Part shown: positions 1-5,051 of the stretch, in pieces
Numbering within the stretch: the stretch's first letter is position 1
Layout: each line of letters opens with the position of its first letter
Translations under genes and position numbers: made by a program
From: Sedimentisphaerales bacterium
Lineage (GTDB): Bacteria; Planctomycetota; Phycisphaerae; Sedimentisphaerales; SM23-30
Direction: 5' to 3'
DNA length: 13,803 nucleotides
Assembly (NCBI GenBank): GCA_030634605.1
Contig: DAOWAK010000007.1
Location: 1-13,803, forward strand
Notes under the pieces: generated by a model
What the model was told of the DNA's origin: nothing
The model's database searches: none
The model's input: the letters and a program-made list of their open reading frames with translations, nothing else

Positions 1-23
1 ATTCCTATACGTTTCAATTAACC

Positions 24-59
24 AGCGGACAGCATGGGCTGAAGCCCATCCTACAATCT
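24..59 (-). repeat. REP-like GTAG hairpin, copy 1
   Basis: A 36-bp unit containing the palindrome ATGGGCT-ga-AGCCCAT (34-49) followed by CTAC (51-54). On the minus strand this reads GTAG, one base, then a 7-bp hairpin. That is the layout of REP elements recognised by RAYT (TnpA-REP) Y1 transposases, a tetranucleotide foot GTAG 5' of a small hairpin. The unit is repeated at 81-116 with one mismatch, and its core occurs again at 7188-7208. The REP assignment is an inference, because no RAYT gene is in the window. Confidence 0.7.
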
Positions 60-80
60 GCGACACGGAACGCAGCGGAG

Positions 81-116
81 AGCGGACAGCATGGGCTAAA
101 GCCCATCCTACAATCT
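81..116 (-). repeat. REP-like GTAG hairpin, copy 2
   Basis: Direct repeat of 24-59, 35 of 36 bases identical and 57 bp away in the same orientation. The palindrome is ATGGGCT-aa-AGCCCAT (91-106), followed by CTAC (108-111). Only the hairpin loop differs from copy 1, so the stem and the GTAG foot are intact. Confidence 0.7.
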
Positions 117-252
117 AATCAATGACGAAGTCCGAATGCTCGAAAGTTTTTAGGCAGGATTGGCAGGATATTAATTTCACCATGAAGAGCTTGAAGTTTT
201 TAAGTTCAGATTCGGCGCTTCCGCGGGAATGACAAATTGAAATAAAGAAATG
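117..252. other. decayed dispersed-repeat mosaic, no gene
   Basis: This stretch holds no convincing coding sequence. It contains fragments that resemble boilerplate intergenic repeats known from many bacterial genomes. These are a GGCAGGATTGGCAGGAT stretch (about 152-168), a degenerate CACCATGAAGAGCTTGAAG stretch (about 179-197), and an imperfect palindrome with TTCCGCGGGAATGAC at about 220-234. I read it as relics of several small dispersed repeats. The resemblance is from memory and no genome-wide comparison was possible. Confidence 0.4.
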
Positions 253-272
253 GCGGGCACAGCCCGCTCTAC
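253..272 (-). repeat. REP-like GTAG hairpin, stem variant 2
   Basis: Palindrome GCGGGC-aca-GCCCGC (253-267), one base, then CTAC (269-272). On the minus strand it is GTAG-a-hairpin. The stem differs from the repeats at 24-116, but the foot and its spacing are the same, which suggests a related REP family. Confidence 0.6.
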
Positions 273-294
273 GCTTCGCCAACATTAAGTCAAC

Positions 295-324
295 CGCGTG
301 GGTAAAAGTTACCCACCCTACGCG
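295..324 (-). repeat. REP-like GTAG hairpin, stem variant 3
   Basis: Palindrome GTGGGTAA-aag-TTACCCAC (298-316), then CTAC at 318-321. Outer CGCG bases at 295-298 and 321-324 could extend the pairing. The minus strand again reads GTAG, one base, hairpin. It is the fourth such element in 300 bp and has the third distinct stem. It lies just upstream of the AraC-family gene. Confidence 0.6.
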
Positions 325-393
325 CCACATTTGAGGTGGAAAATAGCAAAAAAGGTCAAGTATCAAGTGGGGGTAATGTGGTAATATTAGTCT

Positions 394-1269
394 ATGGATA
401 GATTGAAAGCGACCACGATCAAGGATTACACGGAGCGGATGCTGAAGGTGCTGGGGTATATCCAGGGGCGGCTGGATGAGGAGATTTCTCTGGATGAGTT
501 GGCGAAGGTGGCGTGTTTTTCGCCTTATCATTTTCATCGGATATTTCGGGGGATGGTGGGTGAATCGGTGAAGGAACACATACGGCGGTTGCGGCTGGAG
601 CGGGCGGCATCGCGGTTGAAAAACGGTAGCAGGAGTGTTACCGAGATAGCGTTTGAGGCGGGTTATGAAGCGCACGAGGCGTTTACGCGGGCGTTTGTGG
701 ATATGTTTGGGGTGGCACCGCGGGAGTTTCGCAGTAAGCAGAATAATGTTGCGGCTGAAGCGGTAAAGCTTTTTCAAGATGATAAGGAGGTTGAAGCAAT
801 GAAAGCGGAGATTGTGAATTTTGAGTCGGTGCGGGTGGTGTTTGTCAAGCATGTGGGGCCTTATAATGAATGCGGCAAGGCGTGGGGGAAGCTTTGTCTG
901 TGGGCGGGGCCGGAAGGATTGCTGGGGCCGGGGTGTAAGTTTCTGGGGCTGTGTTATAACGATCCGGAAGTGACGCCGGCGGAAAAGATACGCTACGATG
1001 CGTGCATCAGTATCGATGATAAGGAGGTCAGTCCGGACGGTGAGATTGGGGTGCAGACGATAAACGGGGGAAGTTATGCTATGACTACGCATTTCGGGCC
1101 GTATGAGAAACTGAGCGAGACCTACGCCCAGCTATGCGGTCAATGGGTGCCGAGTGCGGGGTATGAGATAGCCGGTCGGTGCAGTGTGGAAATTTATCAG
1201 AACAGTCCGGAAGATACGGAGCCGGAGGATTTGATTACGGATATTTATGTTCCGCTGGAAACGCGGTAG
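394..1269 (+). CDS. AraC-family regulator with GyrI-like effector domain
   Basis: A 291-residue transcription regulator. Residues about 8-112 form the double helix-turn-helix AraC DNA-binding domain: the region around LSLDELAKVACFSPYHFHRIF-type residues, then ITEIAFEAGY-type second helix and the closing FGVAPREFR signature. Residues about 135-290 match the GyrI-like small-molecule-binding (SOUL-like effector) domain, with the paired VGPYNE and FGPYEK segments typical of its internal duplication. The N-terminal HTH plus C-terminal GyrI order is the common one for Rob/SoxS-like ligand-responsive regulators. The ligand is unknown; cationic drugs or cytotoxins are usual for the family. The ATG at 394 starts right before conserved sequence, but its Shine-Dalgarno is poor; TAATAT at 382-387 could be a -10. 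A terminator follows at 1352. A second GyrI-like gene lies downstream on the same strand. Family call is firm; target genes cannot be read. Confidence 0.92.
   Translation: MDRLKATTIKDYTERMLKVLGYIQGRLDEEISLDELAKVACFSPYHFHRIFRGMVGESVKEHIRRLRLERAASRLKNGSRSVTEIAFEAGYEAHEAFTRAFVDMFGVAPREFRSKQNNVAAEAVKLFQDDKEVEAMKAEIVNFESVRVVFVKHVGPYNECGKAWGKLCLWAGPEGLLGPGCKFLGLCYNDPEVTPAEKIRYDACISIDDKEVSPDGEIGVQTINGGSYAMTTHFGPYEKLSETYAQLCGQWVPSAGYEIAGRCSVEIYQNSPEDTEPEDLITDIYVPLETR
784..801 (+). promoter_or_regulatory. possible internal ribosome binding site and start
   Basis: Inside the AraC-GyrI gene, AAGGAGG (784-790) lies 8 nt before an in-frame ATG (799-801). That ATG is residue 136, at the boundary where the GyrI-like domain begins. 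This is a better Shine-Dalgarno than the one at the annotated start. It could yield a free 156-residue GyrI-like domain. Caution: AAG GAG GTN simply encodes Lys-Glu-Val, and the same codons recur at about 1021-1029 without a following start, so chance is a real alternative. Confidence 0.4.
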
Positions 1270-1302
1270 GCATTTCGCAGCCATTGGCCACAACCAAGAT
1301 GG

Positions 1303-1332
1303 AACCGCAGATGCACACCGATGAACGCGGAT
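1303..1332. repeat. degenerate GATGNAC-type dispersed repeat
   Basis: A short quasi-periodic stretch with the words CGCAGATGCAC, CGATGAACGCGG. It resembles the accGCAGATgaacGCGGAT repeats seen in intergenic DNA of many bacteria. A single copy is present here and its function is unknown. The match is from memory. Confidence 0.35.
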
Positions 1333-1351
1333 TTAATAGGTGTTAGATTTC

Positions 1352-1371
1352 AGTGCGGTTTCGCACTTTTT
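1352..1371 (+). terminator. intrinsic terminator after the AraC-GyrI gene
   Basis: Perfect 6-bp stem AGTGCG/CGCACT with a GTTT loop (1352-1367), followed by a short T-run (to 1371). It lies 83 bp after the stop codon in the right orientation. The stem is short and the T-run is only five bases, so efficiency is uncertain. Confidence 0.6.
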
Positions 1372-1470
1372 CTTGAGTGGCTCGGTTGGGTTTCGGTTCG
1401 GCAGGGCCTTTTTGGCCAAGCGGACGACAATTTTAAGCAGGTTCGATGAACTTTACGAAAGCACATTTTA
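1372..1470. other. intergenic stretch without a gene
   Basis: I see no supported gene here. A small GGCC-ttttt-GGCC inverted repeat at about 1407-1419 is the only structure noted. The stretch separates the terminator from the MITE candidate. Confidence 0.5.
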
Positions 1471-1561
1471 GGGAACCTCTAAAAAATCATTTTGGCTACG
1501 AGCGGGGTCCTGGCGGACGGCTGGAAAGCTCTCGCTACAAAAGCAATTATTAGAGGTACCC
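1471..1561. mobile_element. 91-bp foldback MITE candidate
   Basis: The ends are imperfect inverted repeats: GGGAACCTCTAAAAAATC on the left and, read inward from the right, GGGTACCTCTAATAATTG. The similarity continues inward with CATTTTGGCTACGAG against GCTTTTGTAGCGAG, so nearly the whole unit can fold back. TTTA lies directly outside both ends (1467-1470 and 1562-1565), consistent with a 4-bp target duplication. There is no transposase inside. It is best explained as a non-autonomous element mobilised by a transposase elsewhere. Which IS family it belongs to cannot be told from one copy. Confidence 0.6.
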
Positions 1562-1682
1562 TTTATTAAAAACCGTCCTAAAGACCCTGCCGGAGTGCAA
1601 TTAACGAAACGTAAAACTGCGAAAGTTAACATTTCAGGTAAGGCAATATTTTCAGGATTGCAGTATCAGGAGGTTGATTGGT

Positions 1683-2297
1683 ATGGAAAAGATTGATTTG
1701 TTTAAGCAGTTCAAGAGTGAATACAAGGCGGTGGGTAAGCCGGTGTTGATTGAGGCTAGTGAGGCGCAGTATCTGGCGATCGAGGGACAGGGTGAGCCGG
1801 GCGGGGCGGTGTTCGCAGAGAGTGTTGGGGCACTGTACGGGATGGCGTTTACGATTAAAATGACGCGCAAGGCAGCTGGGCTGGGGGATTATGTGGTTTG
1901 CAAGCTGGAAGCTGTTTGGGGTGGTGAGGGGGATGAGGAATTTTGTAATTTGCCGCCGAAGCAATGGCATTGGAAGATGATGATTCGTACGCCGGATTGT
2001 GTCGGTTCAAGCGATCTGGAGCGGGCGGCGGAGGCGATTGTCAACAAAGGTAAAGGCGAGGAGGTGCGGCGGGTGGGGCTGGAGAAACTGGACGAAGGGC
2101 TTTGTGTGCAGATGCTGCATGTCGGGCCTTATGATAAGGAGGGTGAAACGGTAGAGGTGATGAAGCAATTTGCTGCAGAGAGTGGTTATGAATTGCACGG
2201 TAAGCACCATGAAATCTATCTGTCGGATCCGCGGCGGGTTCCTCCGGAACGGCTCAAGACGATTCTGCGTCGGCAGATCAAACTTTGCCCAGGATGA
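1683..2297 (+). CDS. GyrI-like domain protein, stand-alone
   Basis: A 204-residue soluble protein made of a single GyrI-like (small-molecule-binding) fold. Family marks are KPVLIEASEAQYLAIEGQG near the N-terminus, LYGMAFTIKM, a VVCKLEAVWGG segment, LHVGPYDKEG in the second half and a LKTILRRQIK tail. Some stand-alone members bind or hydrolyse toxic small molecules; the substrate here is unknown. I start it at ATG 1683, since AGGAGG (1668-1673) is 9 nt upstream; an in-frame TTG at 1674 touches the Shine-Dalgarno and is unlikely. There is no DNA-binding domain. The upstream AraC regulator carries the same type of effector domain, so the two may respond to the same ligand, though a terminator and a MITE candidate lie between them. 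Its last 20 bp overlap the 3' end of ino1 on the other strand. Confidence 0.85.
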   Translation: MEKIDLFKQFKSEYKAVGKPVLIEASEAQYLAIEGQGEPGGAVFAESVGALYGMAFTIKMTRKAAGLGDYVVCKLEAVWGGEGDEEFCNLPPKQWHWKMMIRTPDCVGSSDLERAAEAIVNKGKGEEVRRVGLEKLDEGLCVQMLHVGPYDKEGETVEVMKQFAAESGYELHGKHHEIYLSDPRRVPPERLKTILRRQIKLCPG

Positions 2298-3375
2298 AAT
2301 CATTGGTCATCTGCCAGGCCTGGTCGTCGGTGTATTGTCGGGGAGGGTGTTTGCAAAAATAGGCTGACGGTGCCGACAGCGGTCCGCCAATCCCGCGGTC
2401 CAAAGCCAGCCTGCAGCAGCGAATCGAATCAATTGCCACGCCGGCGGAATTGGGTGAATCCTCCACCGAAAGACGCAACTCCAGATTCATGGGTACATCG
2501 CCAAACAATTTACCCTCCATCCGAATAAAACACACCTTGTTGTCATTCTGCCAGGGCACCCAGTCCGAAGGGCCGATGTGAATATTGTAGTCGTCGAGCC
2601 GCTGGGCAGCTACCGACTGGACCGCTTCAGTTTTCGAGGTTTTTTTGGAAGATAATCGCGACCGGTTAAGCATATTCAAAAAGTCCGTGTTGCCTCCGGT
2701 GTTAAGCTGGTAAGTGCGATCGAGCTTTACTCCTCTTTTTTTAAACAGATCGGTTAACACCCGGTGGGTAATGGTAGCGCCCAGCTGGGCTTTGATGTCA
2801 TCGCCGATAACCGGGATACCTTTTTTAGTGAATTTTTCCGCCCATGCCGGATCGGAAGCGATAAATACGGGGATATTGTTTATAAAAGCACAGCCGGCAT
2901 CCAAAGCGCACTGGGCGTAAAACCGTGTGGCTTTTTCCGAACCAACGGGGAGATAGTTAAGCAGAATTTCGGCACCCGATTTTTTGAGCACTTTAACCAC
3001 ATCTTCCAATTGCGGCTCGGGTTGATCGGCGGGGACAAAGGTTCGCTCGTCAGCATATTCACTCATGTGTTCTGCGCAGCCGTCCAGAATCCTACCCATT
3101 TGCAGGGTCACACCAGCAGCGGGCATATCGGGACAGAACACCGCGGTGCAATTTGGACTTTCAAAGATTGCCTGGTTGACATCTTTACCTACCTTGCGGC
3201 GGTCGATATCGAAAGCGGCCACTACTTCGATGTCGCTGGGCAGATAGCCGTTCACCGAAAAATGCATCAGGCCAATAGCATCTTCAGCCGTTTTGTCCCG
3301 GTAATATCTAATCCCCTGCAACAGCGAACTGGCGCAGTTGCCGATTCCCACAATCGCTATTTTAATCATGCTCAT
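2278..3375 (-). CDS. ino1: inositol-3-phosphate synthase
   Basis: A 365-residue NAD-dependent enzyme that cyclises glucose 6-phosphate to 1L-myo-inositol 3-phosphate, the first step to inositol lipids and other inositol compounds. The length and sequence fit the short actinobacterial/archaeal-type enzyme. The Rossmann motif is IVGIGNCASS (residues 8-17), followed by FDIDRRKVG. Family blocks are NYLPVGSEKAT (about 140-150), IGDDIKAQLGATITHR (about 190-205), LNTGGNTDFLNM (about 224-235) and the C-terminal DSPNSAGVAIDSIRC (about 306-320). AGGTAGG (complement of 3382-3388) is 6 nt before the ATG at 3375; ATG 3369 is an alternative. The gene stands alone and its stop lies inside the convergent GyrI-like gene, so any terminator must sit within that gene. 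Confidence in the function is high. Confidence 0.95.
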   Translation of the reverse strand: MSMIKIAIVGIGNCASSLLQGIRYYRDKTAEDAIGLMHFSVNGYLPSDIEVVAAFDIDRRKVGKDVNQAIFESPNCTAVFCPDMPAAGVTLQMGRILDGCAEHMSEYADERTFVPADQPEPQLEDVVKVLKKSGAEILLNYLPVGSEKATRFYAQCALDAGCAFINNIPVFIASDPAWAEKFTKKGIPVIGDDIKAQLGATITHRVLTDLFKKRGVKLDRTYQLNTGGNTDFLNMLNRSRLSSKKTSKTEAVQSVAAQRLDDYNIHIGPSDWVPWQNDNKVCFIRMEGKLFGDVPMNLELRLSVEDSPNSAGVAIDSIRCCRLALDRGIGGPLSAPSAYFCKHPPRQYTDDQAWQMTNDFILGKV

Positions 3376-3621
3376 TATTCGCCTACCTGTTGAATTACCA
3401 GCTTTCGCTGGACCGGATTCGCCGCGATCCCGGCATGGCTAGCGACGCTCCCTTCGTTCGCTGCAAATGGTTTTGCGAAAAGGAGTTAAATACAAATTCC
3501 TATACCATTTAATTAATGAAATATACCGATCACAAATAAAAACACCATGTTGCTCAATTTGTAAACCTGAATCTGACAGCCCTGATCCAGCCCCCACGGA
3601 AGTGGGCTGCCAGGCATTATG
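3376..3621. other. upstream region of ino1, no gene
   Basis: There is no supported gene. The only structures are a small hairpin CCAGC-tttc-GCTGG (about 3400-3413) in what would be the ino1 leader, and an imperfect hairpin around 3588-3614. The bases 3496-3516 match the first 21 bases of the window at 18 positions, in the same orientation. I could not find a convincing ino1 promoter. Confidence 0.4.
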
Positions 3622-3656
3622 ATACCCATTGGGTATATTAGCATTACAGAGTAATG
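3622..3656. promoter_or_regulatory. paired 15-bp palindromes, operator-like
   Basis: Two perfect inverted repeats lie side by side: ATACCC-att-GGGTAT (3622-3636) and CATTAC-aga-GTAATG (3642-3656). Each has 6-bp arms and a 3-bp centre. The centres are 20 bp apart, about two helical turns, which would suit two dimers bound on the same DNA face. They differ in sequence, so a single regulator for both is not obvious. The role is inferred from shape only. Confidence 0.35.
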
Positions 3657-3665
3657 TTAATTAAA

Positions 3666-3691
3666 ATTGAGCCCCGGTCAATCCTTTTTTT
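3666..3691 (+). terminator. weak terminator-like hairpin
   Basis: ATTGA-gccccgg-TCAAT (3666-3682) followed by CC and seven T (3685-3691). The AT-rich 5-bp stem is weak, so this is tentative. No plus-strand gene ends here. Confidence 0.25.
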
Positions 3692-3722
3692 CAGGAATCA
3701 TTTCAGGGCGGCCATTTTGAGC

Positions 3723-3759
3723 GGCAACCTCGACGATACCCGAACGGTGCCTTTTTTTT
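3723..3759 (+). terminator. plus-strand terminator-like hairpin, no known gene upstream
   Basis: GGCAaCC (3723-3729) pairs with GGTGCC (3746-3751) across one bulge and is followed directly by eight T (3752-3759). The shape fits an intrinsic terminator, but no plus-strand gene precedes it in the 1.4 kb since position 2297. It may end a small untranslated RNA, or be chance. Confidence 0.35.
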
Positions 3760-3767
3760 ATGCGCGC

Positions 3768-3801
3768 AAAAAAAGAGCCGTCGTAATTAATATTCACGAC
3801 G
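3768..3801 (-). terminator. minus-strand intrinsic terminator
   Basis: Read on the minus strand, CGTCGT-(11-nt loop)-ACGACG (3801-3779) is followed by GCTC and seven T (3774-3768). It would stop transcripts coming from the HTH-receiver gene side. It is the second such hairpin after that gene, so it is either a back-up terminator or the end of a separate short transcript. Confidence 0.5.
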
Positions 3802-3924
3802 ACCCTGAATCAATGGATCCCGAACACTGTCCATCTTGACACGGTAAGCGTCAGCCTCCAGGCAGTGTCGAGCCGAAAGTCTTATCTATTTTTCAAAGAT
3901 TTTGCAGCTTTACAGAAAGCTGAC

Positions 3925-3960
3925 AAAAGCCATCTGTACCAAATTGGTTAGATGCTTTTT
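3925..3960 (-). terminator. bidirectional terminator after the HTH-receiver gene
   Basis: A long stem AAAAGCcATCT..ACC (3925-3940) pairs with GGT.AGATGCTTTT (3946-3959) around an AAATT loop, with one bulge and a small mismatch. T-runs flank both ends (CTTTT on the minus strand, GCTTTTT on the plus strand), so it can work in either direction. It lies 23 bp after the stop codon of the minus-strand regulator gene. Confidence 0.65.
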
Positions 3961-3982
3961 GGTTTTTCGTATCAAATAACGG

Positions 3983-4561
3983 TCAATGCAAAATCGAAAG
4001 AGATTCGTCGATGCACTGAATCATCTGGGCGACATCAAAGGGGCGGCACAGATAAGAGTCGAAACCCTGCTGCATAAGTGCATGGCCTTCGCCTTCGGTA
4101 AGGGCGGTGGTGATGGCAATTATGCGGGCGTCCTGCAGTTCGCTGTTTTCGCGAATGGTCGAACAGATTTTCTGAGCGTTGATGTCCTCGAGCATAATAT
4201 TAACGAAAATAATATGCGGATTGAACTGCTCAGCGATAATCCCGGCATCGAACCCGCCCTGGGCAACGCGGACTTCGTAGCGACCGTCGTTTTCCAGAGA
4301 CTGAACGAGCGAATCGGTAACTTCGGGGTTATATTCGACCAGAAGGACACGATTGGTGGCGCCTTCGATTCCATTGAGGGGAATTCCGTGGGCCTTCATG
4401 AATCGGACCAGTTGGGACATGGGAATCCGTCGATCTTTGCTGCCGGGGATTCGGTAGCCTCGCAGCTGACCGGAATCAAACCATTTTGATACGGTTCTCG
4501 GGGCAACATTGCAAATTTTCGCAACTTCACCGGTTGTTAATACGTCTTTTTTCTTTTGCAT
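3983..4561 (-). CDS. excisionase/MerR-type HTH plus pseudo-receiver regulator
   Basis: A 192-residue putative regulator. Residues about 6-62 are a winged HTH of the MerR/excisionase type: LTTGEVAKICNVAPRTVSKW, then GYRIPGSKDRRIP and an LVRFMKAHGIP end. Residues about 70-190 fold like a CheY receiver. Key receiver residues are altered: the acidic pocket Asp-Asp is Glu76-Tyr77, the phospho-acceptor Asp is Asn121 (in IIFVNIMLED), and the conserved Lys is Arg173 (LCRPFD); Thr151/152 is kept. It therefore probably cannot be phosphorylated in the classical way. I place the start at ATG 4561; an in-frame GTG at 4570 sits almost on the purine-rich AAAGAG. No histidine kinase is adjacent. The start codon lies in a 9-bp inverted repeat (4559-4629). 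Architecture is clear; targets are unknown. Confidence 0.88.
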   Translation of the reverse strand: MQKKKDVLTTGEVAKICNVAPRTVSKWFDSGQLRGYRIPGSKDRRIPMSQLVRFMKAHGIPLNGIEGATNRVLLVEYNPEVTDSLVQSLENDGRYEVRVAQGGFDAGIIAEQFNPHIIFVNIMLEDINAQKICSTIRENSELQDARIIAITTALTEGEGHALMQQGFDSYLCRPFDVAQMIQCIDESLSILH

Positions 4562-4629
4562 AGTAAGCACACTCTTTGAGTTTTCTACATTTCCAGAGCT
4601 TCACACCTGATTCATCGGCCCTTACTATG
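4559..4629 (-). promoter_or_regulatory. inverted repeat that includes the regulator start codon
   Basis: CATAGTAAG (4559-4567) and CTTACTATG (4621-4629) are perfect 9-bp complements 53 bp apart. In the minus-strand mRNA the downstream arm contains the ATG of the HTH-receiver gene, so pairing would mask initiation. Read as DNA, the two half-sites could instead be operators for autoregulation. A second inverted repeat, GGGCAA/TTGCCC (4629-4634, 4664-4669), touches the outer arm. Neither role is proven. Confidence 0.4.
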
Positions 4630-4669
4630 GGCAAATTAACCAACAACCCAGCCTTCAATAAAATTGCCC

Positions 4670-4987
4670 CGGCCTCAACGGCGTGGGTTTTGGCTTCATT
4701 TGCCTGAAAAACTCAGCAGCACCACACTTTTCTTTCTGACTGAACGATACAACACCTTGTCGCGCAATGTTTTACAGTCGATCTGGTTTAACAACGGTTG
4801 TTTTGGGGATCCCAGGAATAACTATTTGTTGTCCGGTCTCAATCCTTATAACATTCATAATCGCTACAAATTACCTGATTCTCTCCTACATAATTATTGA
4901 CCCGAAACTGGAAAAAGGCAAGTTATCGGGCTATGCCCCGGGAGATGGGGATCGGTCTGCCCGTGAACCGGCGTAGAGGCAATGCGC
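4670..4987. other. intergenic stretch without a supported gene
   Basis: This is the gene-free stretch between the HTH-receiver gene and the fba terminator. Short open frames exist but show no family resemblance or ribosome binding site. The minus strand at about 4667-4688 has a GC-rich hairpin (GCC-gttga-GGC core) that would lie in the regulator leader. I considered a riboswitch and could not match one. Confidence 0.4.
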
Positions 4988-5020
4988 AAAAAAAAGGCGT
5001 CACGTTGAAAGATGACGCCC
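4988..5020 (-). terminator. intrinsic terminator of fba
   Basis: On the minus strand GGCGTCA (5019-5013) and TGACGCC (5002-4996) form a perfect 7-bp stem with a 10-nt loop, followed by eight T (4995-4988). It lies 32 bp after the fba stop codon. This is the clearest terminator in the window. Confidence 0.88.
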
Positions 5021-5051
5021 TGATCTCTAAGTCTAATCGAATTGAAGTGTT

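Noticed and set aside
24..116. CRISPR array
   Set aside because: There are only two 36-bp copies, each with a central palindrome plus GTAG foot, a third core occurs at 7188, and no cas gene is present. The REP reading fits better.
115..1092. 325-codon minus-strand open frame
   Set aside because: It lies antisense to the AraC-GyrI gene, is rich in Arg, His and Pro as shadow frames are, and has no family resemblance.
1626..1652. Promoter of the stand-alone GyrI-like gene
   Set aside because: TTAACA and TATTTT are only 15 bp apart and match weakly. I could not support it over chance.
2764..3393. 209-codon plus-strand open frame
   Set aside because: It is antisense to ino1 and has no motif or ribosome binding site.
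3588..3614. Another REP-like hairpin
   Set aside because: The imperfect stem lacks the CTAC/GTAG foot and has unpaired C residues.
3654..3839. 61-codon plus-strand open frame
   Set aside because: It runs through the terminator-like hairpins and T-runs, has no Shine-Dalgarno and has biased residues. I treat the region as non-coding.
4630..4760. Riboswitch (cyclic-di-GMP type) in the leader of the HTH-receiver gene
   Set aside because: The minus strand has GC-rich hairpin fragments that faintly recall the motif, but the conserved core and tetraloop receptor are missing.
4664..4976. Short plus-strand open frames of 69-78 codons
   Set aside because: They have no ribosome binding site, family resemblance or neighbouring plus-strand gene. 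The frames overlap each other as random ones do.
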